A stretch of DNA of 64,000 nucleotides from Centroberyx gerrardi (Eukaryota; Chordata; Actinopteri; Beryciformes; Berycidae): assembly GCF_048128805.1 (NCBI RefSeq), contig NC_136004.1:17785185-17849184 (forward strand), read 5' to 3'. Made by a program: the position numbers and the translations under genes. A model generated the notes under the pieces. It saw only the letters and a program-made list of their open reading frames with translations. It made no database searches and was not told the origin of the DNA. Position 1 is the stretch's first letter. Each line of letters opens with the position of its first letter. Below, in pieces: positions 23,594 through 35,596 of the stretch.

Positions 23594-25444
23594 CGAGGCA
23601 GCCCATTCAGTGACAACACTGTGTCTCTCTGCAAAATGTCTCCAAATTGATCCTCTCTCGCTTCCCTCTGGCACCGTCTATTTTTCCGAGCTTTAATCCC
23701 CTTCTCTCTCCCTTATCTCCCCATTCCTCTAATCCTTCCACTCTCTCCATCTTCCCTTGACTCTGTTGTTTTCGATTCTTTGTCTTACGCACCTCCACTA
23801 AATGGTCACTGAATCACTCTTATATTTTCCCCACCGATTTCATCATTCCCTTCCTATATTTTTTTCTTCTTTCAAATCAGGCTGAGTGTCTATATTATCT
23901 CTGACCTAAAACCGTTTCAGTCCTTGCCTCTCGGTCTCTCGTTCTCCCTCTCCATCTCTCTGCTGTGAGGTGACATTTGTGCTCTTCCACTGACGTGCTC
24001 TGTATTGTTTCCTTCAGCCAACCACCTCACAGTCTCCATCAGTGACGTCAACATGCCACAGTCCCAGTGGCCACCGTCACAACAACTGGAGATGGATCAT
24101 TATCAGTGGTAATGGCTGTGTGTAAGTGTACATCAAAGACAGAGAGACATAAGTGCAAGAGTGAGTATGTGAATGAGAGAGAGAGTGTTGGGACAAAAAC
24201 ATGTATGGGATGTGGGACAAAAACAGCTGGGTGACTGGGAAGCAAGCAGGACTTTGATAATGAAAGAAGGAAATAACAAGACATGAGATTGAGAACAGTG
24301 ATTAAGAATGGGTGGAAGTGGACTGTGCATAGACTATCCTGTTTGTATGCATTTAGGACAGCACATCATAATGTACAACAGTCTCATTATGCATTATATC
24401 AATTCTACATATTCTGTTAGCTTTCTGTAAACATCTCCCTGTTTGTCAATCTAAATACACTGCAGTTCAGCTTTCTAACACAGAATAGTGGGTAAAAACA
24501 TGACTAATTTCCTCTATGTATGACGGGGCAAGAGCCAAATGACACGCTAACAGCTACCACTTCTCATTCCACTCACGTTCACCGGGGAGAGAGTGGAATG
24601 ATTCGATAATAACAAATGTGTCACGATGTTTACATGCGCCCTCCTGAGGGGGAGAGAGAGCTGGGAGAGCCAGGAGAGATGTACTGTAACCCCTGCAGGA
24701 GACGCACAGGCAAAGTGCAGCAGAAGTGGACTACTGCGATTAAAAACCCCCAACAAGGCTTCTCGGCTGTTCTGATGTGATCATTTAGATAGTTTTGGAC
24801 GACTGGTTCAGTCGAATGATCAAACGCCTTATGTTCTTTTCAGGGTTATAGTGAGGAACATCATCATCATCATTCATAGTATTCTGTTACATCACCACAC
24901 GGCCATCTTGGTAGGAAAATAACATGTGACTGTAATAAATTAACAGCCGATTATAATCAAATGACAGCCGCAGCCAATGAGCTGTCTATATTGTAAGGCA
25001 CCATATTGGTAGGAAATGCATGTAACATCATGGGAATATTATAAATATCATCATCTCAATTAGCATTTTAGCCCAAATCCTGAGCTCTATTATATTCTGT
25101 ACTCCAGCCATAAGGTTGATCACATTCATCCCACATCTCCAGTGTTTATTGTTTAAATCACAGCCAAGGAGAGTGTTGGTGTTGAGGGCCTCCAGGGCCA
25201 TATGTCCCTCTGACAGGGATACTAATGATGACCCTGACAGAAATGACACCGGCAGCTGCTGCCACAGCTGTACACGGCTCCTCTAGGTCCTAGTGCCACG
25301 AAGCATCACTCCCCATATTCTGGGGGCCTCATCCTTCTGATCAGGTCACATCCCGGGCCTCAGTTTGTCAAAATGATTTTGCTTATGATCCTAACAGTTA
25401 AGAGGCAGTCAAGCCTCACTAACATGTGCTGACAACATATAGTC

Positions 25445-25697
25445 TTAGGGCTGCACGATTAATCCTGTATGATCATATGTTGCAATTTTAGATTGCACAA
25501 TTAACAATTGTCGAACTCGGCCATACGGAAACATTTAATTTGATTTAATTTAACTTAAAAGGCCCGCTGTAGTTGAAAATAGCCACAATGTTGACATGAG
25601 ATGCAAAAACTGCATTTTGTTTCCCAAATCATTGACATGAATAAATTATAGCAATATCCAGCAAAGTAATGAGGATTATCATTTTCATGCAGCCCAA
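25445..25697. mobile_element. short MITE related to the hAT element at 20 kb
   Basis: Starts TTAGGGCTGCACGATTAATC and ends with the near inverse (…ATGCAGCCCAA), giving terminal inverted repeats of about 12 bases. Internal AATTGT-type motifs resemble the 20.0-kb element. No coding capacity. No convincing target duplication was seen. Confidence 0.55.
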
Positions 25698-26012
25698 TGC
25701 AATCTGCCTGTGGAAGGACCTGATTATAGAATCAAATTCTGACAATGACAAAAACACAGAGGACACACTGATTAAGGGGAATGAAAACAAGGCCACTGTG
25801 CTTGGACTGGCACGTGAGATAGACCCAGTGGATATGGAGTGCTAATGCCGGCATGTGCATGAAATTAAAAGCTTACACAATCTTAAAGAGAAGTCAATTA
25901 AACACCCAAGACTTCCTTCCTTCCCAGTTGCTAGATTTGTAATGAGAAATATTAAATTCCCTCAAAGGGCCTTGCCAAACGCTGTGACAGCACAACACAT
26001 GCATTAGTTTGT

Positions 26013-26181
26013 GTGTGTGAGAGAGAGAGTGAGTACGAGAGAGAGAGAGAGAGGAAGGCGTGAGAGAGCGGAGAGAGAAAGAGAGCGAGAGAGAAAGAAG
26101 AGAGGAGAGAGAAAGAGAGAGGAAGGAGAAACAGAGAGAGAGCAAGAGAGAGAGTGAAAGAGAGAGAGGAAGGAAAGAGAG

Positions 26182-26244
<63 letters not shown>
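26013..26244 (+). repeat. GA-rich/(GT)n compound repeat
   Basis: About 230 bases of imperfect GAGA/GGAA with an internal GT run (about 26186-26215). Produces artefactual arginine/glutamate open frames. Confidence 0.85.
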
Positions 26245-26246
<2 letters not shown>

Positions 26247-28200
26247 AAGAGTGAGAGTTTGGCTGTTATCCGTTAACTACTGGGAAAACCTGTTAGGTGG
26301 GTGACAATCAGTGCTGTAGTAGTAAGAAAAATACTATTTTTGATTTCAACAATCATTCTACTGGCTTTTCTCCAGTCACAGATTATTGAGTTATTTTAGC
26401 AGCTAAATCCTTCCTCATTTCAGCTGCATTCAAACTAATTTCTGCAGCAGCTCGTTACTCAGTTCCAATACATTCCATTATTTCACAGTGAAATAGAAAA
26501 GCTGAATGTGAAACACCGGTGAGCACTGAAAACACATCTGCACTCATGTAAGGCCCTTTGGATAAATGTGTTATACCATGTTAGCAGAGCATGTGACAGA
26601 TTTGTAAAATGTCAATGATCTGAACCACACTTTGATTCAGTTAAAAATCAAACCACAGACATACTGTATGTACAAATATGCTTGACAAATAAGAAAAAGC
26701 TTTTTGAGGGGATATGTCATTTGTTATCTGGTATACCTTGCTATGTAAACATTAGTTCACAAGTTGTCAGTGTAGTGGATAGTAGCACTAGGCTCATGGT
26801 GTACACATATAGCCTATAGTGAGGATAAAATGACTGATGTCTTGGCTGAATGAGGACAGCAGCAGCAGCAGATATTCTGGCCTAATTACACTCCTGTTTC
26901 AAGGACGATTTCTGGTTTAAAAAAAACCCATGAAGGTCATTTTAATTCAGTGTTTTGCCATCAGATACTATCTCAGACACATCAGTGCGTGAGTGTGTCA
27001 CATGCATTTCTGTGTGTGTCAGAGAGATAAGGGGGAATGAATAGCCAGCATCTGTGTGTATACACTTGTGATGTGTGTCAACACGATTAGGATTTATGAG
27101 CATGATTCCTGCCATACAACAAAGGTGGACAAAGTGAAAATGTGTGTTAAGCGTATCTTCATTTACCCTCTTCTAACATATAAACAAAAAGGCTTGACTA
27201 TGTATTGTATCAGCATCCCCTCTTCTCATAGACACAGGCTCTGCTGGCAGGGATGTCTTTATCCATGATAGCGCTCCTAATTCACTATTTAACAATTGGT
27301 CGTATGTCATTGGTCAATTTTCACAATAAAACAATAAAAGTAAACAAGAACACTTCCTGTCTTGTGCTCGGAGTGTTTGACTTCTTGCCGCCTGTCGTTG
27401 ATGATTCATAACCTGCACCTCAGCTACAGTCCTGATAATCATTACAGCAGTCGATGACATGCTCCTGCTGGGTTTCGTTTTTACTATTATTGGTTACTGT
27501 TACTGTCTCACAGAAATGTCTTTAGCCTACCTGCTTTGCTGCTTATATGTTGAAGATAAACAGATGACGGATGTCGGGTGAACTGCCCGTTGTTTTGCTT
27601 GGCGCAACCTTCCCTGCAGATGAAGAGGTCCGGAGTCCAGAAAGCCACTGTACGGTCTCTAAGAGGAAGATGTGGTTTTCACACAGCCTCCAGCGAAACG
27701 TTAAAACAGCGAACTTCCCAACCGCTTCCCAAATGAAACCATCGGCATCCCGGCGCCTTCCACACTGGCGATGTCAGGGGGAGCAGGTGGGCTTCGAGAG
27801 CTCAGTTGTGCTGATAGATATCCTGCCCTAGGCTACATCTCAGAAACAAATGTCTCCTGATCCCTTCACACAGTCGCCTCTGGAGACTCAGGCTGCGATA
27901 CATGCGGCGTCGATGAGCGCCGTCTGTTTCCCTGTGCCCTTCAAATTAAGAAGACGCCTGGGATGAGATCGCTTCCGTAAACGAACAGCCGCCGTGCCAA
28001 ACGATGTCCAGTTGACGGTTACAGTAGTCAGACTATGCGAAGCCCTACTGCCGCCTAGTGGCTCATACTGCGAAGTGCGGGACATCATTTACAGAGCAAC
28101 CGTGAAGGCAGTCTGAGCTCTTTTAGCACGCTTCAAGATCGCCACCATGTAATGTTGATGTTGTAGTCATGGAAACGAGCTCTGTGGCCTGTGGACATCA

Positions 28201-29399
28201 AGGGCAGTTTATAGTACAGCGATTTATGATCGTCACCACCGGCGATGATCATATTCTATCGTCGGTCGCAATGACATGTTGTTTATACTTCCAGCGACAG
28301 GCGATCTGTCGTCGTTGCGATGGTCGTTGAGCCCATCGCTGAGACTTAAATTGGATTGAACTTTGACCCCATCGCTGGCTCAGTTGTCATGACAACATTA
28401 TGGCACTCTCTTATCCTAACGTCGATTAATTCTCTGAGCTCAAATTAAACGTAATCAACAGCTCTGGAAGACCGTACTTTTGTAATAGACTGTAGAATAA
28501 AACGTACACTGAGGAGACAATTTATGCTATTTATCTAGACCTGGATAAAGACAATAGATTTACTTGAATGAAATGTCTTATTTAAAAAGAAAGAGTGAAA
28601 AATAACATTGCAAAAGCAGTTACATAACATGTAGGCACATTAGGCTATTCTGCAGACTGGTTTACAAACTGTATTATTATTATTATTTTCATTTCAAATG
28701 GTTAAATTTTCAATTAAGAAAATATATTTCGTTACATGGCGTTATTAAAAGCAGACTGCAGCAGCTGGTTGGAGGCGGTGGAGTCTGTAGGAGTCTCGCT
28801 TTCAGAACGGACACAATAAACTTCACAACCTGGGAATATTTGCATTACTTTGAACTGATGGAAGAAAAGGGTAAGAACATTATTGTTACCTGTACATCTG
28901 AGAACTGAAAGCACTTGCCAATGTGTTGTGAGCGCTATCCGCTGTTTATTTTTTAGACCAGACATGATTAATCAAGGCTGCCTCTGTGATCATACTAGTT
29001 TACCATAAAGACGATCAGACCCCGAATAAATGAAAGCTGCGTGTTAAGTAGATAACAGATAAGTAGATAACAGCAGTGTACTCGGTGATGATTTCTATAG
29101 CCTGCTAGTGAGAACATCACCAGAAGACATAAAGGTTGTTTTTAAGCGGGTAACTTGAAAGCGCTCGACTGAATTACTTTTAATAAAGACTAACTTAGTA
29201 AAGTAACTAGTTGCTATTTAGAACTATAGTAACAAAGTAAACTAGATGAGAGCAAATGACTGAACCTCTGCGATGCGTTCTATAATCGCTCTGGTGTTTA
29301 TACTTTTTATGAGCGACAGCGTCCAAAATCAAAGTTGAGCGATGATGGAATGCTGGTGACTTTGTAGCGATCATAAATCGTTGTACTATAAACTGCCCT
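28201..29399. mobile_element. 1.2-kb terminal-inverted-repeat DNA transposon, Harbinger-like
   Basis: The first 33 bases (28201-28233) are repeated in inverse at 29399-29367 with a single mismatch, beginning AGGGCAGTTTATAGTACA. The element is flanked on both sides by TCA (28198-28200 and 29400-29402), fitting a 3-bp TNA-type target duplication of PIF/Harbinger elements. Further short GCGAT/ATCGC motifs recur inside both ends. No recognisable transposase is encoded; the longest internal frame (28732-28965, minus) matches nothing I know. Family placement is inferred; the inverted repeats are plain. Confidence 0.8.
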
Positions 29400-29784
29400 T
29401 CAGGTACAGAAAGTTAGAATGTTCAGCTGCCATCAGAACGTGATGTTCCCTCTTGTCCATGACAACATGATCAAACCACCGAGAGAGCTGATTTGATTAG
29501 GTATGGCCCTTTGCTGTTTGAGAGGATTCGGTACACAGCTGGACGACTGTTTATTCTGCAGGTGGGTGACAGTGGGGAGAGAGAAACCTCTGGTCGAAAG
29601 GATCATTTCTGTGTCACTCTCTTCCTGTCCTAACAATGAAATAATAGTGAAAATAAAGTATTTATCATATTGCTGGGGGAACCCCTACTTTCTTCATAGT
29701 AATCTGTAACATGCCCTAATTCATATTTGACACACTTCCTCATTCTCAGGTAATGTGCAATCAGTCCAGATGCACCTTTGCACC

Positions 29785-29785
<1 letters not shown>

Positions 29786-29830
<45 letters not shown>
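29786..29830 (+). repeat. (TG)n microsatellite
   Basis: About 22 TG units. Confidence 0.9.
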
Positions 29831-29832
<2 letters not shown>

Positions 29833-30750
29833 TCTATTATTCTCCCAATAAACCCACCTCCATTAAATGTTAATTCAGTAATAAATTGAACATAAACAGG
29901 CTTTCTTTCTGTAGTTATAAACAATTCACATTGGAAATCAACAAAATATATTTTTTTCTGTTTTAAAATAACTGCAGTAATTGGTAATGTGTGCCAAGAC
30001 AGTCAACTTATCCAACTTGTTTCAACTGCAGCTGGTGCAGGTACTCTCCTGTGTGGTATGATGTTACCAACCATGAGTCAACCACTGAAGTAGATTACTT
30101 TAGCAAGGCAGATCATCTGCAGTAAATCTGCACCCCAGCTAACATTCCCAGTCTGTGTTTATATAAATACATTGTTGAATGACATATACATTACAGTATT
30201 TATGTAGGCTGTTTGATTAGAAAGATTTTCTTTAATGGAACCCCATTAAGTGGGCTCATCCATTAAACTATCTTGTAAACATTAGCTATTAAGTGTTCTA
30301 GTCTTTCACATGAATTTTATTCATTCAGCGCAACATCAAAGGTCTTTAAGAGATATAGGCATCTTTAATGGACTTTGGCCCCTGTGTGAGAGCAGCTTTT
30401 ATGTTCAAACTAAGTCACGGCGCATATTAAAAGCTACAGTTATTGCAAATGCAGTAATTTCAACTAGATTTATGCTTTTGAGGATAAATATATATTTTAG
30501 CTAGGTTCCAGTCGAGAGCTTTTACTAATTCTACTTGCTTTGTGTTAATAGCAAGGCAATTCAGAATCATTTCAAACACCAGCAAAATGGCCAGGGAGAC
30601 TTATTCAGACAAATTAAAAACAGATATTTAAGGCTTAGACCTCACTGATTTAAAAACTTTAATAAAATAAAGTAGATACACTGGTCTGGTCCTGGTCTTA
30701 CAGGGTGCATTAAGTTACATAATCCCAAACATTCGACCATACCAGACATA

Positions 30751-30769
30751 TATAATTATATATATACTG

Positions 30770-30806
<37 letters not shown>
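30751..30806 (+). repeat. (AT)n microsatellite
   Basis: AT-alternating run, self-complementary and able to extrude a cruciform. Confidence 0.85.
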
Positions 30807-31901
30807 GTGTGTGTATCATCTCTATTTTTATTTGCCATTCTCATTTTATCTATGTTTTTGTTAAGATATTAAGCTTAACTAACTGGGGTAGCAGACTATA
30901 CATCAAATTGTCTGAGAGTTTAGTGAGCTTAATGGGTATGCTTACCAAAACGTTATAGCCTACTATATTTCCACTTTTGTATTTTAACACCAACGCACTT
31001 TTGTCCCCATAGGAAACTGATGGTCCTTAGAACACCTCCACACTGAGCTGAAGTGTTAGGATGGGATAAGATGTTGCCCTGGCAACACCTGAAGGGTCCT
31101 CATCAGTCTGTATGACCTCCTAAATGGCTGTGGCCTTTATAAAATGAATGAACCAAAAACTGTGTGTGCAGGCGTGCGTGCGTGCATGTGTGTGTCTAGA
31201 TGGCACCCTTAAAACACAAAGCTTGTTGGAAAAGACTGGAGTGGACGTTGTGGACTAGATGGTCGCCTAAAGCTGCTGGTGGTTAAAATTATTGTCGATC
31301 AGGACAGAGAAGTAGTTCAAATGCTGTGGGATGTGTTGAAAGCTTAATACACATATACCTTAACAGAAAATCACTATAATACTCTATAGGAACTTACAGT
31401 GTGTCTGTGGTACTCAATAGTTTATATTGACTACATATTAGTTTGTGTTATTTCATATACTATAACATTCCTATAGGGAGAATGGGGTAAAATGAGACAC
31501 TTTTTACTTTTTATGCTACTACGGGAAAATAAATGTGTATTAATTTCAAACAATAATGTATACTTAAGGTTGTTGGTATTATGGAAATTCAAACATTTTC
31601 TGTAGCTAATACAGTCTTACAACGACGACCCCTTGAACGATGATCTTTTGGCACAGATTACTGAAGAGTAGGGGTAAGTTGGGTATACCTTAAAACCTTT
31701 ATTTTTGTCCTTTTCAGTCCTTTCATTAAGGCCTTTACAGCATGCAGGAGCAGACAGTCTGTCTCCCCATTCTGTCTCTTCTGAGAATCACACTACCAAC
31801 ATGTTTACTTTCCAGAGGATAACAATGGACAACTTGACTCAACAAAGCTACTGTCAACACATTTGTGCAGTGTGTGTGTGTGTCTGTCATGTCGCTATCG
31901 C

Positions 31902-31985
31902 AACCACATGTCATCAATCACCAAGCATGCCAATCATATCCCAACCTCATCCCAAACTGGACTCTGCCTTGTGTTTGATACCTCT
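31902..31985 (+). repeat. 84-bp direct repeat, left copy
   Basis: Nearly identical to 33026-33109 (starts AACCACATGTCATCAATCACC, ends GTGTTTGATACCTCT). The two copies bracket the tandem array, a CAG repeat and a LINE fragment, and the left copy stops exactly where the array begins. Confidence 0.85.
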
Positions 31986-32281
31986 AGCATTGTGACTAGT
32001 CATAATGTAATAAAAGATATCAAATTAGCATTTTGACGAGTCATAATGTAATAAAAGATATCAAATTAGCATTTTGACTCATCATAATGTAATAAAAGAT
32101 ATCAAATTAGCATTTTGACTCATCATAATGTATAAAAGATATCTTAAATTAGCATTTTGACAGGTCATAATGTAATTAGAGATATCTTAAATTTGCATTT
32201 CGGTTAGTCATAATGTAATGAGAGATATCTTAAATGCTAATTTACAATATCTCTCATTACATTATGACTAGCCAAAATGCT
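31985..32281. repeat. tandem array of about 50-bp units ending in an inverted unit
   Basis: Five to six direct units of about 48-50 bases share CATAATGTAAT, AGATATC and AAATTAGCATTTTGAC. The last part (32233-32281) carries the same motif in inverse (CTCATTACATTATGACTAG), so the transcript or single strand would fold back. Units diverge progressively from left to right. Confidence 0.85.
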
Positions 32282-32340
32282 ACTTTAAAATATTTCAGAT
32301 ATCTGTAATGAGAACTACTGGAACTACCACTACTAGGCCT

Positions 32341-32359
32341 ATACTGCTGCAGCAGCTGT

Positions 32360-32409
<50 letters not shown>

Positions 32410-32482
32410 TGTTGTTGCCACTACTGACTACGACCACCTGGCTTAACGGTACTGCTGCAGCAGCAGGAGCAGCAGCGGCAGC
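32341..32482 (+). repeat. CAG/GCA trinucleotide repeat
   Basis: A CAG-rich block (32349-32409) with few interruptions, followed by a shorter GCAGCAG stretch near 32455-32480. No open gene context. Confidence 0.85.
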
Positions 32483-32535
32483 ACCCACCCCCTTTACCCT
32501 GGTAAAGATCTTACTGTGGACTTTGGTAATAGCAA

Positions 32536-32790
32536 TTAAAAAGGTTTTGTGTTCAAACTCCTTATGTCCTGCATAAGGAGATAATCTTTTCCCTCCACGT
32601 TATTAAACAGTCTCATTCTTAAATTGTGGTAATGTGGGCAATACAAAACAAAACGGATCTCATTTTCAATCTCATTAAGCTCACACAAATAATAAAGTCT
32701 CTCTTCCTCAACAGTACCCACCCAACGACCTGTTTCAATATGGAGAGGGAGGAGTATTGACCTAATCTGGGCACGCAGAGATCTTCTTTT
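32536..32790 (-). pseudogene. LINE ORF2 C-terminal fragment
   Basis: The minus strand stays open from about 32790 to a stop at 32536. It reads like the end of a fish non-LTR retrotransposon ORF2: RAQIRSILLPLHIETGRWVG, then a cysteine pair in LYYLCELNEIENE and FVLYCPHYHNLR, the usual C-terminal C..C..H/C finger. No reverse transcriptase core is present, so it is a 5'-truncated relic. Confidence 0.7.
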
Positions 32791-33025
32791 TTCTTTGACA
32801 GGTTATCTACAGCACATAGTTCTCCGTACCAAATTCATGTTGAATTTCACAAAATGTCCAAAGTTTTGCAAGTTGAGTCATTACATGAATTTGCAATAGG
32901 AAATACGGCCAGATCAATATCTGTTAGATCCTACACGGCTGACACACAGTATCCTGGCACTCGGCCAAATTCATACGCCACATCATCATTCATTCAGTTT
33001 GTTTGTGATATGGGACATTCATCGA

Positions 33026-33109
33026 AACCACATGTCATCAATCACCAAGTATGCCAGTCACATCCCAACCTCATCCCAAACTGGACTCTGCCTTGTGTTT
33101 GATACCTCT
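33026..33109 (+). repeat. 84-bp direct repeat, right copy
   Basis: Right-hand partner of 31902-31985, 1124 bases away, same orientation, only a few substitutions. Confidence 0.85.
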
Positions 33110-33449
33110 GAACCCAGTGAGTGGGCATCAAATTAACCAGCAAAATTAAAGTTGTAAAATAAAAGCCCTCAAACTGCAAGGGGCGGCAGCATTAGAGCGC
33201 AGCTGGAAAAATAATCCGTTCACTCCATCTCTGTTAATGGGATCATTGCTATCATGGTGTTATCCACCGTCTCATGTCATGTTCTAGCCAGGTCTGCAGC
33301 AAAGAAAAAGAATAGAATAAAAAAAGCTTTGAAAGGAAAACATTAAAAACATAAGAACTGGTCCCATGTCATTGTAATGGGCAGGGTCAGCATTCACAGA
33401 CCTGAAAGAGCATCTTGACTTACAATTATGAAGACTTACAGTAAGCCCT

Positions 33450-33535
33450 GAAAGACTTGTGACTTGACTTGAGACTTGAGACTTGTCTCAAGTGACTTGC
33501 GACTTGACTTGGACTTGCACCAAAAGACTTTGGTA
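33450..33535 (+). repeat. ACTTG minisatellite
   Basis: Short tandem of GACTTG/AGACTTG units, roughly ten imperfect copies. Confidence 0.7.
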
Positions 33536-33591
33536 GCCACACACTAATGGTGACTGCTGTTTGAATAGATGCATCACTTCAATAACATTTA

Positions 33592-33593
<2 letters not shown>

Positions 33594-33637
<44 letters not shown>
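33594..33637 (+). repeat. (CA)n microsatellite
   Basis: Pure CA run. Confidence 0.9.
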
Positions 33638-33639
<2 letters not shown>

Positions 33640-34127
33640 GTGGGGGGAATAATAAACTCTGTTGAATAATTTGAATTGTATCAGTCTCAAGTTCTCATTA
33701 ATTATCTTCTGGATTATTTTGTAATGTGCTTTTACATTAGCTTGCTCTCATGTGACTAGATGTGAAAATGTAAGTTAATGGAGCATTAGAGAACAAGAGA
33801 ATGTAATATGTGTGCGGTCATGCATGTTTCATGTAGGCTAGTTGGTTGTGTTGATCTTTACTCCATTGTTAAGATTTATGTAGTTACCCTTTTTTCCAAG
33901 TAGACACATTACACTGTAAAAGAAAAAATATATAACTAATAGAGAAAAGGATGGCATTAAAAACTGTTTTAATTGTGTTCAAAACTTACGCCTACATATA
34001 TCAATAGTTTGTCACTTAGCATTTTCCTTTTTTGGTGAAGGTGATTTAGTCTATCTTTTACTGTATTCAAGAAAGCTCATCAGTGATGCCAAAGTCTGTA
34101 GAATTGCAGGAAATGCATTTAAAATTA

Positions 34128-34216
34128 GTAAAATGTTCTGGGGGAGGGCCCCCATACCCCTGACCTTCATTTGGCCCCCCACCAATGTTTTAGACACAAA
34201 TTACGCCACTGGTTCA
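34128..34216 (-). mobile_element. DNA-transposon end (hAT-like)
   Basis: On the minus strand it begins CCAGTGGCGTAATTTG and runs into a GGGGGGCC/GGGGGCCC-rich stretch, the pattern of one end of widespread fish hAT elements starting CAGTGGCGTA. The other end was not found. Confidence 0.45.
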
Positions 34217-35596
34217 TGGTGCTTGTCCTTTGTTGATTTTCTCAGTATGTCTGTTCAGTGTCATTCTGCCTATCTTCTAACTGATCAAATCGACTTCCCT
34301 CCTGACATTTCCTGGGCTGCTTTTCAGATCCTCCAAGAGGGCCGAACCCTGTTTGTTTTGCATTTGTATTCTCATGACATAATGATATCTGATCTGTAAT
34401 GCAGGCGCTACTATTTTTCCCACGGCGCAGCTGAGGGCATCACGAGGCAAATTCGGGTCAGTCAGTCAGTCAGGTAACGCTTAGTGACGGCCTCTACAGG
34501 GCGTCTTTGACTGTGACATGCAGTGTTTCCCATACAGAAGCACAAAATCAAAGTTGGTCAATGTAGATAAATGGATCCAAATCGATCTCTAATGCGCTTG
34601 ATGTCACATTGTCATGTCTGTAATTTGGAGATGTACAGACAGCAGACCAGCAGCACTGAACTAAATCCACAGAGTCTCCCGGTGTGATACACCAGGAGAT
34701 ATTAATATATATACCGTATGTTACTATACTATCTATATATACATACATATAGCTAATATATATATAATAGTGTGCCATGCGACTAAAGTTGAGACATGTT
34801 CATCTTGGACAAGACGTACATCTGCTGCCATCAAACCAGTGAAAATAATAGAAAAAAGCCACCCACGCATTCAAAAACACATCCTATGTGATCATGACCT
34901 AAAGCCTGAAACTAATAATAGAGCCTCAAACATATTTCTATCTAGACACAAACATTATGACATCTTTACCATTATGAAATCACTTAACATAGCAATCACA
35001 TTTTTTGACCTGGCTCTTTTATAACATCTTTCTCCATGTGCTATCTTATTCACAGATTCATGGAAATTAATTACTCTTCCTAAATCTGTGATCACATGAT
35101 TCACATGGTTGCCTAGAAACAAGGGGCGTCTTATCCTACCCACAGACTCAATTTACCTCGTTCTCCCCTATTATAAAGACTTGTACTTTATATGACTATG
35201 TACTTTTACAATGATATCTGCATATTATCTTTATTATAGGACTGTTAGGAACACTGGGGTTGTAAAGTAAACAGGTTGAAACCGGTCCGGATACCAACCA
35301 CCCCTGCCTGCGGCATATAAGGCAAACCAAATATTATTTCATCCTGATATAGTGAACTCACATTGTAACATCAGTGAGGATGAACTGTGTCTCGCCGGGT
35401 ATCTTCATAACCAATGAGCGCCTGTCCACGCCTCTCTCGTCAGACTGGGGGAAACATTTGACGTGGCAAGAGGTCCGGACGTGACATAGCTGCACATCAA
35501 CTCTCCCTCCTCTTCTTCAGCTCAATTATTTAGATCTGCAGGTATTGGGGTCGAGAAGGAACGAGTCCTGGTCCCGCGTCTGAACCAGGAGCAATA

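Larger units (their letters stand above)
21425..35590. other. gene-poor, repeat-rich interval between inpp5j and selenom
   Basis: The two genes are divergent, so both promoters lie here. The selenom promoter is next to 35.5 kb. The inpp5j start is upstream of 21421 and was not located; 27.55-28.1 kb is relatively CpG-rich and could hold an untranslated first exon, but no element decides this. Otherwise the interval holds the repeats listed separately and no recognised coding exon. Confidence 0.5.

Noticed and set aside
27571-28088. Opposing frames of 86 and 66 codons in a CpG-richer stretch
   Set aside because: No family resemblance or splice support; at most an untranslated exon or promoter of inpp5j.
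31985-32281. CRISPR-like array
   Set aside because: Direct repeats have no unique spacers, diverge gradually and end in an inverted unit; the host is a vertebrate.
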